Shown: positions 51,439 to 59,727, numbered from the stretch's first letter. The stretch: 64,000 bases of DNA from Halalkalibacter oceani (GCF_040544555.1 NZ_JBEPKD010000020.1:11048-75047), one strand, 5' to 3'. Notes: generated by a model from the sequence alone, not told the origin. Translations and numbers: made by a program.

Positions 51439-52698
51439 ATGAATAGAATTCGAGTGGTTCAAACGTTAGAAAAAATTAGCAAAATAGGCGCCACCGCTAA
51501 TGGCATGGAGCGGATTGCCTATTCTGAGGCGGAAAGACAGGCCAAGCAATTTGTGCGCGAGCAATGTGAACAGCTTGGGATGACGGTGAGAGAAGATGAA
51601 GCAGGAAATCTCATTGCCCGTAAGGAAGGCATTGACCCGTCCCTGCCGGCTGTAGCGGTCGGTTCTCATCTCGATACCGTCTATAATGGCGGGAAGTATG
51701 ACGGAACGCTTGGTGTGATTGCCGGGCTGGAAATCGTCAGAATGCTGGCAGAGGAGGAAATCAATACGCTGCATCCCGTTGAACTGATTGCCTTTGCTTG
51801 TGAGGAATCGGCGCGATTTAATGCTTCAACGCTCGGCAGTAAAGCAATGACAGGTTTTCTTGATTTGGATTCGCTTCGGTCCTTGAAGGATAAGGATGAT
51901 CGTTCAATCCAAGAAGTAGTAGCAGAGCAGGGGCTGGAATTTGAGTCCATGACGAACGCGGCCCGGAGCAAAGAAGATATTAAAGTCTTTCTTGAGCTTC
52001 ATATTGAACAGGGCAGTAAATTAATCGATCGTAACAAGACGATCGGCGTTGTGACAGGGATTGCCGCCCCGATGCGACTATCACTTACCATTGACGGAAA
52101 AAGCTCTCACTCGGGTACAACAGGGATGAAGAACCGGAGCGATGCCTTTTTGGCAGCGGCCGAATTGTCACTGATTGTGGAAAAAGCAGCACTTGCCGAA
52201 GAGCAGTATGAAACGGTCGCAACCGTGGGTGTTGTCGATGTTTTACCTGGAGCTATGAATGTCGTCCCGGGGAAATCATCGCTCAAGATTGACATCCGCA
52301 GCACGAATGGGGAATCAAGAAAGCGCGTCCTTGCCGCGATTAAGCAGGAAATCGAAAGAGTGGAGCAGTCACGCAACGTAAAGGTGACGATTGATTGGAA
52401 AACAGAAGAAGAGCCGGTGATGATGGATGAAATGCTCGTCAAGAAAATGGCGACCATTTGTGAAAACCGGCGTATCCCCTATTCCTTTTTGCCAAGCGGG
52501 GCGGGCCATGACTCGATGTACATGGCGAAACGCTGGCCGACTGCACTGCTGTTTGTTCCTTCCGTTGACGGTCTGAGCCATCACCCGGATGAATTTACAG
52601 AGGCTGGCGATATCATGACAGGCATTGGTGTCATGAAGGAAGCTGTTTTAGCGTATGCCATTGAAGTTAACAACAAGAGTAAAAGGAGAAAAGCATAA
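51439..52698 (+). CDS. M20-family Zn-dependent N-carbamoyl-L-amino acid amidohydrolase
   Basis: The enzyme removes the carbamoyl group from an N-carbamoyl amino acid, giving amino acid, ammonia and CO2. The 419-residue product has metal ligands in GSHLDTV (His77), KYDGTLGV (Asp88), CEESARF (Glu122/123), LELHIEQG (His188) and SHHPDEF. Asn274 (MNVVPG) and Arg286 (DIRS) are the usual substrate-carboxylate ligands of this family. The three following genes suggest N-carbamoyl-aspartate as substrate, but ureidopropionate or other ureido acids cannot be excluded. First gene of the enzyme operon. It overlaps the next by one base. Confidence 0.9.
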   Translation: MNRIRVVQTLEKISKIGATANGMERIAYSEAERQAKQFVREQCEQLGMTVREDEAGNLIARKEGIDPSLPAVAVGSHLDTVYNGGKYDGTLGVIAGLEIVRMLAEEEINTLHPVELIAFACEESARFNASTLGSKAMTGFLDLDSLRSLKDKDDRSIQEVVAEQGLEFESMTNAARSKEDIKVFLELHIEQGSKLIDRNKTIGVVTGIAAPMRLSLTIDGKSSHSGTTGMKNRSDAFLAAAELSLIVEKAALAEEQYETVATVGVVDVLPGAMNVVPGKSSLKIDIRSTNGESRKRVLAAIKQEIERVEQSRNVKVTIDWKTEEEPVMMDEMLVKKMATICENRRIPYSFLPSGAGHDSMYMAKRWPTALLFVPSVDGLSHHPDEFTEAGDIMTGIGVMKEAVLAYAIEVNNKSKRRKA

Positions 52699-53483
52699 TG
52701 AAAGCACAACAAGTCACGATCCTGACAAATGTACAAGTGAGTGAACGCTATTGGCATATGACAGTCGATACGAGTGAAATCGCCGAGAAGGTGCATCCGG
52801 GCCAGTTTTTTAATATTCTTTGTGAACAAAGCGTCTATCCTTTTTTAAGAAGACCGCTCAGTGTGTACCGCATTGATGATGAGGCAAATACGCTTGAATT
52901 TCTCTATCTCGTAAAAGGACTCGGCACAACAAAAATGACAGAATTCAAGGCAGGCGAGAAGATTGATATCTTCGGTCCACTTGGGGTCGGCTTTGATCTG
53001 AAGGAGGAGTACGAATCAATTTTGCTGCTGGCCAGAGGGGTAGGAGTCGCGACGTTGGCAGCACTCGCCTTTGAGGCGGCACAAAAGGGGAAGAAGGTTC
53101 ATGCGATTCTCAGCGCCCGCAGTGAAAATGATTTGCTTGCTGCTGATTTTCTTGAAGGGCTTGGCGTGAGTGTCTATAAAGTAACGGATGAATCAGGCAC
53201 GAGCGATGTTGAAAAAGTCGAAGCGTTGATCGGGAACATTATGGGCGCTCAGGCGATTGACGCTCTGTACACATGCGGTTCAAAGCGGCTGTCGCGTCTG
53301 ATGCAAAGACTGGCGATCAAGCATCAGCTTCCGGGAGAAATTGCGCTTGAAGAGCATATGGGCTGCGCAATGGGCGTCTGCTTTGCCTGTGTTTGTGATA
53401 TTCGGGAAGGCGATGATGTGAAAAGTGTCCGCGTCTGCCATGAAGGGCCTGTTTTCCCGTTAGAAAAGGTGGTGTTAGCATGA
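52698..53483 (+). CDS. PyrK-like dihydroorotate dehydrogenase electron-transfer subunit
   Basis: This 261-residue flavoprotein joins NAD(H) to a class 1B dihydroorotate dehydrogenase. It has the FAD motif RRPLSVYR (about 51-58), a nucleotide-binding strand LLLARGVGVATLAAL, and a C-terminal 2Fe-2S site with Cys223, Cys228, Cys231 and Cys247 (C-x4-C-x2-C-x15-C). All are as in PyrK. It overlaps the downstream PyrD-like gene by 4 bases. Its place in a TRAP/PucR cluster rather than a pyr operon points to catabolic use. Confidence 0.92.
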   Translation: MKAQQVTILTNVQVSERYWHMTVDTSEIAEKVHPGQFFNILCEQSVYPFLRRPLSVYRIDDEANTLEFLYLVKGLGTTKMTEFKAGEKIDIFGPLGVGFDLKEEYESILLLARGVGVATLAALAFEAAQKGKKVHAILSARSENDLLAADFLEGLGVSVYKVTDESGTSDVEKVEALIGNIMGAQAIDALYTCGSKRLSRLMQRLAIKHQLPGEIALEEHMGCAMGVCFACVCDIREGDDVKSVRVCHEGPVFPLEKVVLA

Positions 53484-54439
53484 CCGAATTAAAATTAGCA
53501 GTTGATATTGGCGGCCTAACATTAAAAAATCCGATCATGCCGGCATCGGGTGCGTTCGGTCCTGAGATGGATAAGATCATCGACTTTAATCAGCTTGGCG
53601 CGCTTGTGCCAAAGAGCATCACGATTGAAGCGAGACCGGGAAATGCAACGCCGCGCGTTTGTGAAACAACGGCAGGAATGATTAATTCAATCGGGATTCA
53701 AAGCAAGGGAATTGAGTATTACATGGAGCATTATGTACCTTATTACGCCCAGTTTGATACGCCGCTTATTGCCAGCCTGTCAGCCGGCTCGGTCGATGAG
53801 TTTGCTGAATTGGCTGACATCCTTGCTGCCGATAGCCGGATTGATGCGCTTGAACTAAACATTTCCTGTCCGAATTTAAAAGGAAATGGTCTGGCGTTCG
53901 GAATGGATGCCGACTTAACGTATAAGCTCGTCCAGAAAGTACGCGCTGTTACGGATAAACCGATTATCAGCAAGCTGACGCCAAATGTGACAAGCATTCA
54001 GGAGATCGCTAAAGCGGCAGAGGCAGGCGGCAGTAATTCTTTAAATGTAGCCAATACGTTGCTGGCGATGGCGATCGATGTAGAGACAAGAAAGCCGAAG
54101 ATCGGCAATGTAATGGGAGGTCTCTCCGGTCCGGCGGTTAAACCGATTATCGTCCGCCTGATTTACCAAGTGGCGCAGGCGGTTAACATTCCGATTATCG
54201 GCTGTGGCGGAGTCGCAACGGCCGAGGATGCGATTGAAATGATCCTTGCCGGAGCGAGCGCGGTTCAGGTCGGTACGGCAAGCTTCATTCAGCCGACAGC
54301 GATGATCGATATTTTGCGGGATGTCAAAGCCTACATGGAGCGTCATCATATTCCAGATATTCAGGAGTTAATTGGTCAGGTTCACATTCAAAAAGAGATA
54401 AAGGAAGTGGAGCTAAATGAAATGGGACTTAGTTATTAA
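53480..54439 (+). CDS. Class 1B dihydroorotate dehydrogenase, catalytic subunit (PyrD-like)
   Basis: This 319-residue FMN enzyme interconverts dihydroorotate and orotate. It keeps the class 1 active-site cysteine in LNISCPNLKG (Cys130), Lys45 and Asn69 (MINSIGIQ) for orotate, and the FMN loop GGLSGPAVKP. The usual QNPG after the substrate loop reads QSKG. With the PyrK-like partner it could run as an NADH-linked orotate reductase. It overlaps the next gene by 23 bases. A duplicate biosynthetic pyrD is expected elsewhere in the genome but not visible here. Confidence 0.92.
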   Translation: MTELKLAVDIGGLTLKNPIMPASGAFGPEMDKIIDFNQLGALVPKSITIEARPGNATPRVCETTAGMINSIGIQSKGIEYYMEHYVPYYAQFDTPLIASLSAGSVDEFAELADILAADSRIDALELNISCPNLKGNGLAFGMDADLTYKLVQKVRAVTDKPIISKLTPNVTSIQEIAKAAEAGGSNSLNVANTLLAMAIDVETRKPKIGNVMGGLSGPAVKPIIVRLIYQVAQAVNIPIIGCGGVATAEDAIEMILAGASAVQVGTASFIQPTAMIDILRDVKAYMERHHIPDIQELIGQVHIQKEIKEVELNEMGLSY

Positions 54440-55814
54440 AAACGGTACGGTTGTCACAAATCAGGAAGAGTTTCGCGCGAATCTTTTTATTAAAGACGGG
54501 ATCATTCAGGCCGTTACCGCTGAGGAGCTGCCTGGTGAAGCGGCGGATACGATCGATGCTGCCGGGAAATATGTATTCCCGGGCTTTATGGATACCCATG
54601 TACATTCCCGTGATCCTGGTGCAACCTACAAGGAAGATTTCTATCATTCCTCCTTGGCGGCAGCGGCCGGCGGAATTACAGCCGTCTTTGAAATGCCGAA
54701 CACAAATCCGCCGATTAACAATCCTGAAAACTTTCAAAAGCAGGTCGACAATCTGGCAAGCAAGGCCTTTGTCGATTATGGCATCTGGGCGATTTGTCTC
54801 GGGCATTTAAATCTTGATAAGCTTTCTTCTCTGCATGAAGCGGGTGTGATTGGCTTTAAGTTTTTCTGGGGATATGCCGTCCATGCGAAAACGTATCAGC
54901 TGATGTATAACTACAAAACGGGGATGGAAGATGTCATTCCACCATTCGGCGACGGCGATGTCTATGACATGTTTGCCGAAGTCGCGAAAACAGGCCAGAT
55001 GCTGGCGATTCATGCTGAGAACAATGATTTGATTCAGCATTTAACAAATAAAGTCGAAGCGCGCGGCGGTCGCACTTACGAGGATCTGCTTGAAGGACGT
55101 CCTAATTTGGCCGAAGAGCTCACAGTTCACTCCGGCATTGCGATGGCGAAGCAGACTGGCGCCCGTCTTCATATCCTTCATGTCAGCACGGCAGAGGCTG
55201 TTGAAGCGATCCGTCAGGCGCAGCAGGAAGGCTATCCAATTACAGCGGAAACGTGTCCGCATTATCTGTTCCTGTCGGCTGAAGATTATGATAAGGTCGG
55301 CCCGCAGATGAAGGTTTATCCTCCTGTTAAATATAAGAAGGATCAGGAAGCGTTGTGGGAAGGCATTAAGGATGGCACGATTTCCTTTGTCTGCTCAGAC
55401 CATGCTCCGCATACCGAGGAGGAAAAAGACGGCGATCTCTGGTCGATTCCGGCAGGCATGTGCGGGGTAGAGACGCTTGCCCCGTTAATGCTTGATGCCG
55501 CGGCGAAAGGCACGATTTCCCGCACGGATGTCGCGAGCCTGCTCGCGGAAGCACCGGCAAAGCTGTTCGATATTTATCCGAAGAAAGGCTCTTTACGTGT
55601 CGGAACGGATGCTGACATTACAATCGTTGATATGGAGCAGGAATATACGCTGCGACGCGAAGCTTTGCATAGCAAAAGCAAAGTAACCGCTTATGACGGT
55701 TTTGAGGTGAAGGGCAAGCCGGTTTATACGATCGTCCGTGGCCATGTCGTGATGGCCGACGGTGAACTGACTACGACGCCGGTTGGCCAATTGATTAACC
55801 CAAGAACGATTTAA
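54417..55814 (+). CDS. Dihydroorotase-like cyclic amidohydrolase
   Basis: This is a 465-residue TIM-barrel amidohydrolase. Metal ligands are His61 and His63, a candidate carboxylated Lys148 (GFKFFWG), His199 (AIHAEN), His255 and Asp328 (CSDHAPH). Arg65 (HVHSRDPG) and Asn95 (MPNTNPP) are the residues that hold the carboxylate of dihydroorotate in dihydroorotases. The carboxylysine region and ETCPHYL are closer to allantoinases and hydantoinases. I infer hydrolysis of dihydroorotate to N-carbamoyl-aspartate. Allantoin or a hydantoin remain possible. Last gene before a terminator. Confidence 0.85.
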   Translation: MKWDLVIKNGTVVTNQEEFRANLFIKDGIIQAVTAEELPGEAADTIDAAGKYVFPGFMDTHVHSRDPGATYKEDFYHSSLAAAAGGITAVFEMPNTNPPINNPENFQKQVDNLASKAFVDYGIWAICLGHLNLDKLSSLHEAGVIGFKFFWGYAVHAKTYQLMYNYKTGMEDVIPPFGDGDVYDMFAEVAKTGQMLAIHAENNDLIQHLTNKVEARGGRTYEDLLEGRPNLAEELTVHSGIAMAKQTGARLHILHVSTAEAVEAIRQAQQEGYPITAETCPHYLFLSAEDYDKVGPQMKVYPPVKYKKDQEALWEGIKDGTISFVCSDHAPHTEEEKDGDLWSIPAGMCGVETLAPLMLDAAAKGTISRTDVASLLAEAPAKLFDIYPKKGSLRVGTDADITIVDMEQEYTLRREALHSKSKVTAYDGFEVKGKPVYTIVRGHVVMADGELTTTPVGQLINPRTI

Positions 55815-55844
55815 CAGGCTTTGCTGACAGGCAGGTCTTAATGT

Positions 55845-55894
55845 AGAGGTGTCGCAAAAGTCCGGGTAACGGCCTTTTGCGACAACCTCTTTTC
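55845..55894 (+). terminator. Terminator of the catabolic enzyme operon
   Basis: GAGGTGTCGCAAAAG pairs with CTTTTGCGACAACCTC, followed by TTTT. Confidence 0.85.
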
Positions 55895-55923
55895 ATCATT
55901 ATGTACAAAAGGAGCAGACGACA

Positions 55924-57198
55924 GTGCGCTTTGTAGCTACCGGAGACAGTTTTATTACGAGAAGAATGACGGAAAAAGAACAGGATCAAGACTTAATGTC
56001 GTTAATCGGCGAGGCGGACTGCCGCTTTACGAATCTCGAAGTGACAACCCATCATTACGAAGGCTACCCTTCAGCGATGAGCGGCGGTACATGGGCGATC
56101 GCGCCTCCCACCGTCCTAAGCGATTTGAAGTATTATCAATTTAACTGCGTCACATGGGCGAATAATCATACATTGGATTATTTGTACGGCGGGCTTGAGG
56201 CAACGGAACGCTATTTGGACGAGGCTGGTTTCGTTCATGCCGGTGTCGGCAAGCATCTTGATGCGGCGGCGGCTCCAAAATATTTGGAAAGCCCTGCCGG
56301 AAGAATCGCGATCATTGGTGCCACTTCCACGTTCCACGAGTTTTGGCGAGCGGGCAAGCAGCGTGGAGACAGCCTCGGACGCCCGGGCGTCAATCCACTC
56401 CGCTATCAAACGACATTTTATTTAAATCAGAAAAATATGGAGCATCTTCAACAGGTAGCCGCTGTGACCGGCATTAATGCCGAGCATGAGTTAGCCGTCA
56501 AAGAAGGCTTCGCTCTGGCCGGCGCCCAATATAAATTCGGCGATTATTCCTTTGAACTGAGTGAAGAAGAAGGAATGAAACGTCATTTGCATGAAGGCGA
56601 TGTAAAAAGAATTAGAGCGGCGATCGCCAATGCAAAGCGTCAGGCCGACTACGTGTTAATGAGCATCCATACGCATGAAATGGGCGAGGGGCGCAAGGAA
56701 GTGGCTCCTGATTTTCTCGAAGACTTCGCCCGCCTCTGTATCGATGAAGGAGCGCATGCCGTCATTGGGCATGGTCCTCATATCGTCCGCGGGATTGAAA
56801 TTTATAAAAATCGTCCGATTTTCTACAGCTTGGGCAATTTTATTTTTCAAAATGACACTGTGGCAACCTTGCCGCATGACTTTTATGAACAGTATGGAAT
56901 CGAAGGCGAAGCGACGGTCGCGGACGCTCTTGATATCCGCAGCGCAAATGGAACGAGAGGGCTTGGCGTTAATAAAAAAGTTTGGGAGTCCGTCGTCCCG
57001 CTCTGGGAGATGGAGGATGGCAAGCTGACAAGCTTACGTTTGCATCCGATTGAGCTCGGTTTCGGATTGCCCCGCTATGAGCGCGGCTGGCCGAAGCTGT
57101 CTGCCAATCTCGATGTTCTCTATGATTTGCAGCGTTTATCGGAGCCTTACGGGACGAAAATCACGATTAAAGACGGCGTTGGCCACGTATCTCTGTAA
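55924..57198 (+). CDS. CapA-fold metallophosphatase-like protein, cytosolic
   Basis: The 424-residue product has the CapA/PgsA plan: TGDSF, NLEV, WANNHTLDY, SIHTHEMGEG, GHGPHIVRGIE and YSLGNFIF. Known PgsA/CapA proteins are membrane-anchored and help make poly-gamma-glutamate. This one has neither signal peptide nor membrane segment and ends with a long extra domain. It starts at a GTG with AAGGAG upstream, 30 bases after the enzyme operon terminator. Role unknown. A hydrolase acting on a substrate or product of the cluster is only a guess. Confidence 0.8.
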   Translation: MRFVATGDSFITRRMTEKEQDQDLMSLIGEADCRFTNLEVTTHHYEGYPSAMSGGTWAIAPPTVLSDLKYYQFNCVTWANNHTLDYLYGGLEATERYLDEAGFVHAGVGKHLDAAAAPKYLESPAGRIAIIGATSTFHEFWRAGKQRGDSLGRPGVNPLRYQTTFYLNQKNMEHLQQVAAVTGINAEHELAVKEGFALAGAQYKFGDYSFELSEEEGMKRHLHEGDVKRIRAAIANAKRQADYVLMSIHTHEMGEGRKEVAPDFLEDFARLCIDEGAHAVIGHGPHIVRGIEIYKNRPIFYSLGNFIFQNDTVATLPHDFYEQYGIEGEATVADALDIRSANGTRGLGVNKKVWESVVPLWEMEDGKLTSLRLHPIELGFGLPRYERGWPKLSANLDVLYDLQRLSEPYGTKITIKDGVGHVSL

Positions 57199-57272
57199 TC
57201 CCCATTCTCTTCATGGCAAATTTATGCGATAATAGAATTCATACACAATGTCGCAAAGAATGAGGTGAGATG

Positions 57273-57479
57273 ATGAGTAAAGTGGAAAGAGTGAGTTATT
57301 TCAGTGAGCTTTATAAGCTGATCAATTTATATTCTTACAAACGCGATCTCGTAGTCGATGAAGAAACGGCAAATTTCTTTGAAAATGTAAAAAAGTATTG
57401 CGAGCTGCTCGAGTTGGATTATGAAGCCTTAAAAAAGGAATTTGACCTGCTGGAGCCGAGTGACTTTACCGATAACTAA
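57273..57479 (+). CDS. Small hypothetical protein
   Basis: The 68-residue product (SKVERVSYFSELYKLINLY and a Leu/Glu-rich C-terminus) is predicted all-helical and soluble, and I do not recognise a family. AGGTG lies 5 bases before ATG 57273 and 2 before ATG 57270. An extended -10 TGCGATAAT (57225-57233) lies upstream and a terminator follows, so it is likely expressed on its own. Confidence 0.65.
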   Translation: MSKVERVSYFSELYKLINLYSYKRDLVVDEETANFFENVKKYCELLELDYEALKKEFDLLEPSDFTDN

Positions 57480-57503
57480 GACAGGGATCCGCTGACGCCC
57501 TGG

Positions 57504-57551
57504 GAGGATGTATCAAAAGGTGATCAAAGCCTGCTGATGCATCCTTTTTTC
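57504..57551 (+). terminator. Terminator after the small hypothetical gene
   Basis: GGATGTATCA pairs with TGATGCATCC, followed by six T. Confidence 0.8.
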
Positions 57552-57692
57552 GCTAAAATGACGCAAGAAAAGTAAGCCGTTGGCCGGGGATTGGCATCAT
57601 GGTTAAATAGACATGGTTGTAAAGCCTACCTCGCCAATTGGAGAAAGTTCTTGTATAATACGGATGAGAGATAGGAAAAGGAGAGTGGAGTT

Positions 57693-58310
57693 ATGCAAGG
57701 GTATCGTTTTGAGCAACGCAAAAAGCAGCGAATCAATCGGATACTAAACATAGCGATTGGGGTCGTTGTCCTTCTGATCCTTGTATTTGGAGCACAGATC
57801 TTTTTTGGATCATCTCCCTCTGAGGAAGCAGCACTTGACCAAGAGGAGTCTGTCGAGGAAGAACCAGAGCGAGAAGCCATTACCGATCCAGCTGAGCCTG
57901 TAGAACAGCCGGATGAACCGGCAGAGGAAAGAGAGCCGGTGGATCAGGAAAATGAGATAGATGAGCAAGAGAATGATAGCGACGCAGAACGCGATTTGGA
58001 ACCCGTCCCGGACGGTGAATGGGAGCCGGTCGGCACATCGCAGACAGGTGAGTTCGCTCCTGATTTTACCCAAGGAAGCACAAATTGGAATGAGATGGAG
58101 AGAGCTTTGCGCTATGCAACAGGTCTTGATGAAAATATGATCGTTTGGCGTCTTGAAAATGGAGGAAGCCCTACGAGAGCGCGCGGCGTCGTCAGTGCTC
58201 CGGACAGGCAGGAACAGCCGTATGAAGTGTTTATTGAATGGGTCGATGGAAGAGGCTGGATGCCGGTTGACAAGCAGCAGCTTGCCGAAAATCCATACCG
58301 CAGAGGATAA
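57693..58310 (+). CDS. YrrS-type DUF1510 membrane-anchored protein
   Basis: The 205-residue protein has a basic cytoplasmic start (RFEQRKKQRINR), one membrane helix (about residues 18-38), a long acidic Glu/Pro-rich external linker and a C-terminal globular DUF1510 domain (NWNEMERALRYATG, WRLENGGSPTRARG). YrrS lies next to greA and the PBP gene pbpI in B. subtilis. The penicillin-binding protein gene is absent here. GGAGAGTGGAG precedes the ATG, and TATAAT lies at 57654. Confidence 0.85.
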   Translation: MQGYRFEQRKKQRINRILNIAIGVVVLLILVFGAQIFFGSSPSEEAALDQEESVEEEPEREAITDPAEPVEQPDEPAEEREPVDQENEIDEQENDSDAERDLEPVPDGEWEPVGTSQTGEFAPDFTQGSTNWNEMERALRYATGLDENMIVWRLENGGSPTRARGVVSAPDRQEQPYEVFIEWVDGRGWMPVDKQQLAENPYRRG

Positions 58311-58341
58311 GAACAGAAGCAATGAAAGGAAGCCCTGTTTT

Positions 58342-58385
58342 GGGCCTTAGAAAAAAGGTTGATAGTTACCTTTTTTCTAAGGCTC
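58342..58385. terminator. Terminator shared by convergent yrrS and the DUF2536 gene
   Basis: GCCTTAGAAAAAAGGT pairs perfectly with ACCTTTTTTCTAAGGC. It overlaps the stop codon of the minus-strand gene. Confidence 0.8.
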
Positions 58386-58583
58386 TTTGTAATGGACTAC
58401 AGCCGTGTAGACGGGCCTCTCCGTTTTTGGATGAATATGGACGCTGTGCTGGACGGAGTGGACACGCAGCAGCAACGCTTTGTTCTGTTCGATTTTGTCG
58501 TTTATCAAGGCTTCAAGTGTGGGCAGATCAAAAGCTTCATAGAATTCAATTTTGTCTCCGATACGGTCTAATTGAATCGCCAT
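58377..58583 (-). CDS. DUF2536 small protein (YrzA-like)
   Basis: The 68-residue soluble protein (MAIQLDRIGDKIEFYEAFD, NKALLLRVHSVQH, YTAVVHYK) matches the DUF2536 family represented by YrzA, which is found beside yrrS in Bacillus. Function unknown. AAAGGAG lies 7 bases before the ATG. Confidence 0.85.
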   Translation of the reverse strand: MAIQLDRIGDKIEFYEAFDLPTLEALINDKIEQNKALLLRVHSVQHSVHIHPKTERPVYTAVVHYKEP

Positions 58584-58697
58584 CTCTATTCTCCTTTTTC
58601 GCTATGCGTTTTTTCTTTATTATCTTAGCAAAGATGCGTGCAAATGAAAATGAAACCTGTATAATAGGTTTGATGATATGGATAAGGAGTGTTACGC

Positions 58698-59393
58698 GTG
58701 AGAATTGGGATTATTGGAGCGATGGACGAAGAAGTGGAATTAATCAAAGGAAAGCTGGATAATCGTCAGGATACAACGATTGCCGGGTGTGAGTTTCATC
58801 AAGGGAAGCTGGGCGGCACAGAAGTGGTCCTGCTGAAATCAGGGATTGGTAAAGTGAATGCGGCGGTTGGCACGACGCTTTTGATTCAACTGTTTGAACC
58901 GACATGCATTATTAATACAGGATCAGCCGGCGGCTTTCATGAGCAATTGAAGGTCGGCGATATTGTTATTTCAACTGAGGTGCGTTACAACGACGTGGAA
59001 GCGACCGTCTTTGGCTACGAGTTTGGTCAGGTGCCGGGAATGCCGGCTTACTACACACCGGATCAAAGGCTTGTCGAAGTGGCGCAAAAGGCGGCGGAAA
59101 AGGTTGGCATTCATGCCGTGACAGGCTTGATCGTATCCGGCGATTCGTTTATGAGCGATCATCAGCGGGTCGAGGAGTTAAAGCAGATTTTCAATCATCC
59201 TTATTGTGCGGAAATGGAAGCAGGAGCGATCGCTCAAGTCTGCTACCAATTCGACATGCCTTTTGTTATTATCCGCTCACTGTCTGACATCGCCGGAAGC
59301 GATGCGAAAGTGTCCTATGATCAATTTCTGGAAACAGCTTCCGTCCATTCCGCGAAGCAGGTGCTATTAATGGTCGAGGCATTGGCTGAATAA
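58698..59393 (+). CDS. mtnN: 5'-methylthioadenosine/S-adenosylhomocysteine nucleosidase
   Basis: MtnN cleaves adenine from methylthioadenosine and S-adenosylhomocysteine, recycling products of SAM-dependent reactions. The 231-residue product has IIGAMDEEVE, the INTGSAGGFH loop, EMEAGAIAQVC and the catalytic Asp in RSLSDIAG. GTG 58698 has ATAAGGAGTG 8 bases upstream, and the GTG at 58689 lies in that ribosome site. In B. subtilis mtnN is within yrrT-mtnN-mccA-mccB-yrhC, a CymR-regulated operon. Only the YrhC-like gene remains next to it here. Confidence 0.96.
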   Translation: MRIGIIGAMDEEVELIKGKLDNRQDTTIAGCEFHQGKLGGTEVVLLKSGIGKVNAAVGTTLLIQLFEPTCIINTGSAGGFHEQLKVGDIVISTEVRYNDVEATVFGYEFGQVPGMPAYYTPDQRLVEVAQKAAEKVGIHAVTGLIVSGDSFMSDHQRVEELKQIFNHPYCAEMEAGAIAQVCYQFDMPFVIIRSLSDIAGSDAKVSYDQFLETASVHSAKQVLLMVEALAE

Positions 59394-59483
59394 CTGGTAG
59401 CGTCTCCCTCCATTAACGGAGATTACATGCGATCCTCCTGATGATTCATGATAGAATTGAAGGAGGATGGGGGGAAGTCAGAG

Positions 59484-59723
59484 ATGGATCAACAGCAAAA
59501 AGCATTAAAAGATAAAGTAGCAGATTATAAGCGCTTCGGCTTTATTTTAGTAGCGTTAAGCATGTTTCTTTTTATCGGCCTGCTCGTTCCGGCTCAAGGG
59601 CTCGCTTTGCATCACCCGGAGCTGTTCATTGCGGCTGTTTTTCTTACATTGGCGCTCGCCGCCTTCTTTCACCGCATTGCGATGAAAGCTGAAAAGCAAT
59701 TACAGGAAGATCAACAATCATAA
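59484..59723 (+). CDS. YrhC-like two-helix membrane protein
   Basis: The 79-residue protein has two membrane helices (about residues 17-35 and 44-62) with charged ends. Size, topology and place after mtnN match YrhC, a protein of unknown function in the sulfur-amino-acid operon of B. subtilis. I start at ATG 59484. The upstream in-frame ATG would include the G-rich ribosome site. Confidence 0.75.
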   Translation: MDQQQKALKDKVADYKRFGFILVALSMFLFIGLLVPAQGLALHHPELFIAAVFLTLALAAFFHRIAMKAEKQLQEDQQS

Positions 59724-59727
59724 ATCT

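Noticed and set aside
46472..55814. Reading the enzyme cluster as the biosynthetic pyrimidine operon or as the reductive uracil pathway
   Set aside because: There is no PyrR attenuator, aspartate carbamoyltransferase, carbamoyl-phosphate synthetase, pyrF or pyrE. The reductive uracil route uses a GltD-like PreT subunit, whereas a PyrK-type 2Fe-2S subunit is present here. The TRAP importer, PucR regulator and carbamoyl-amidohydrolase point to breakdown.
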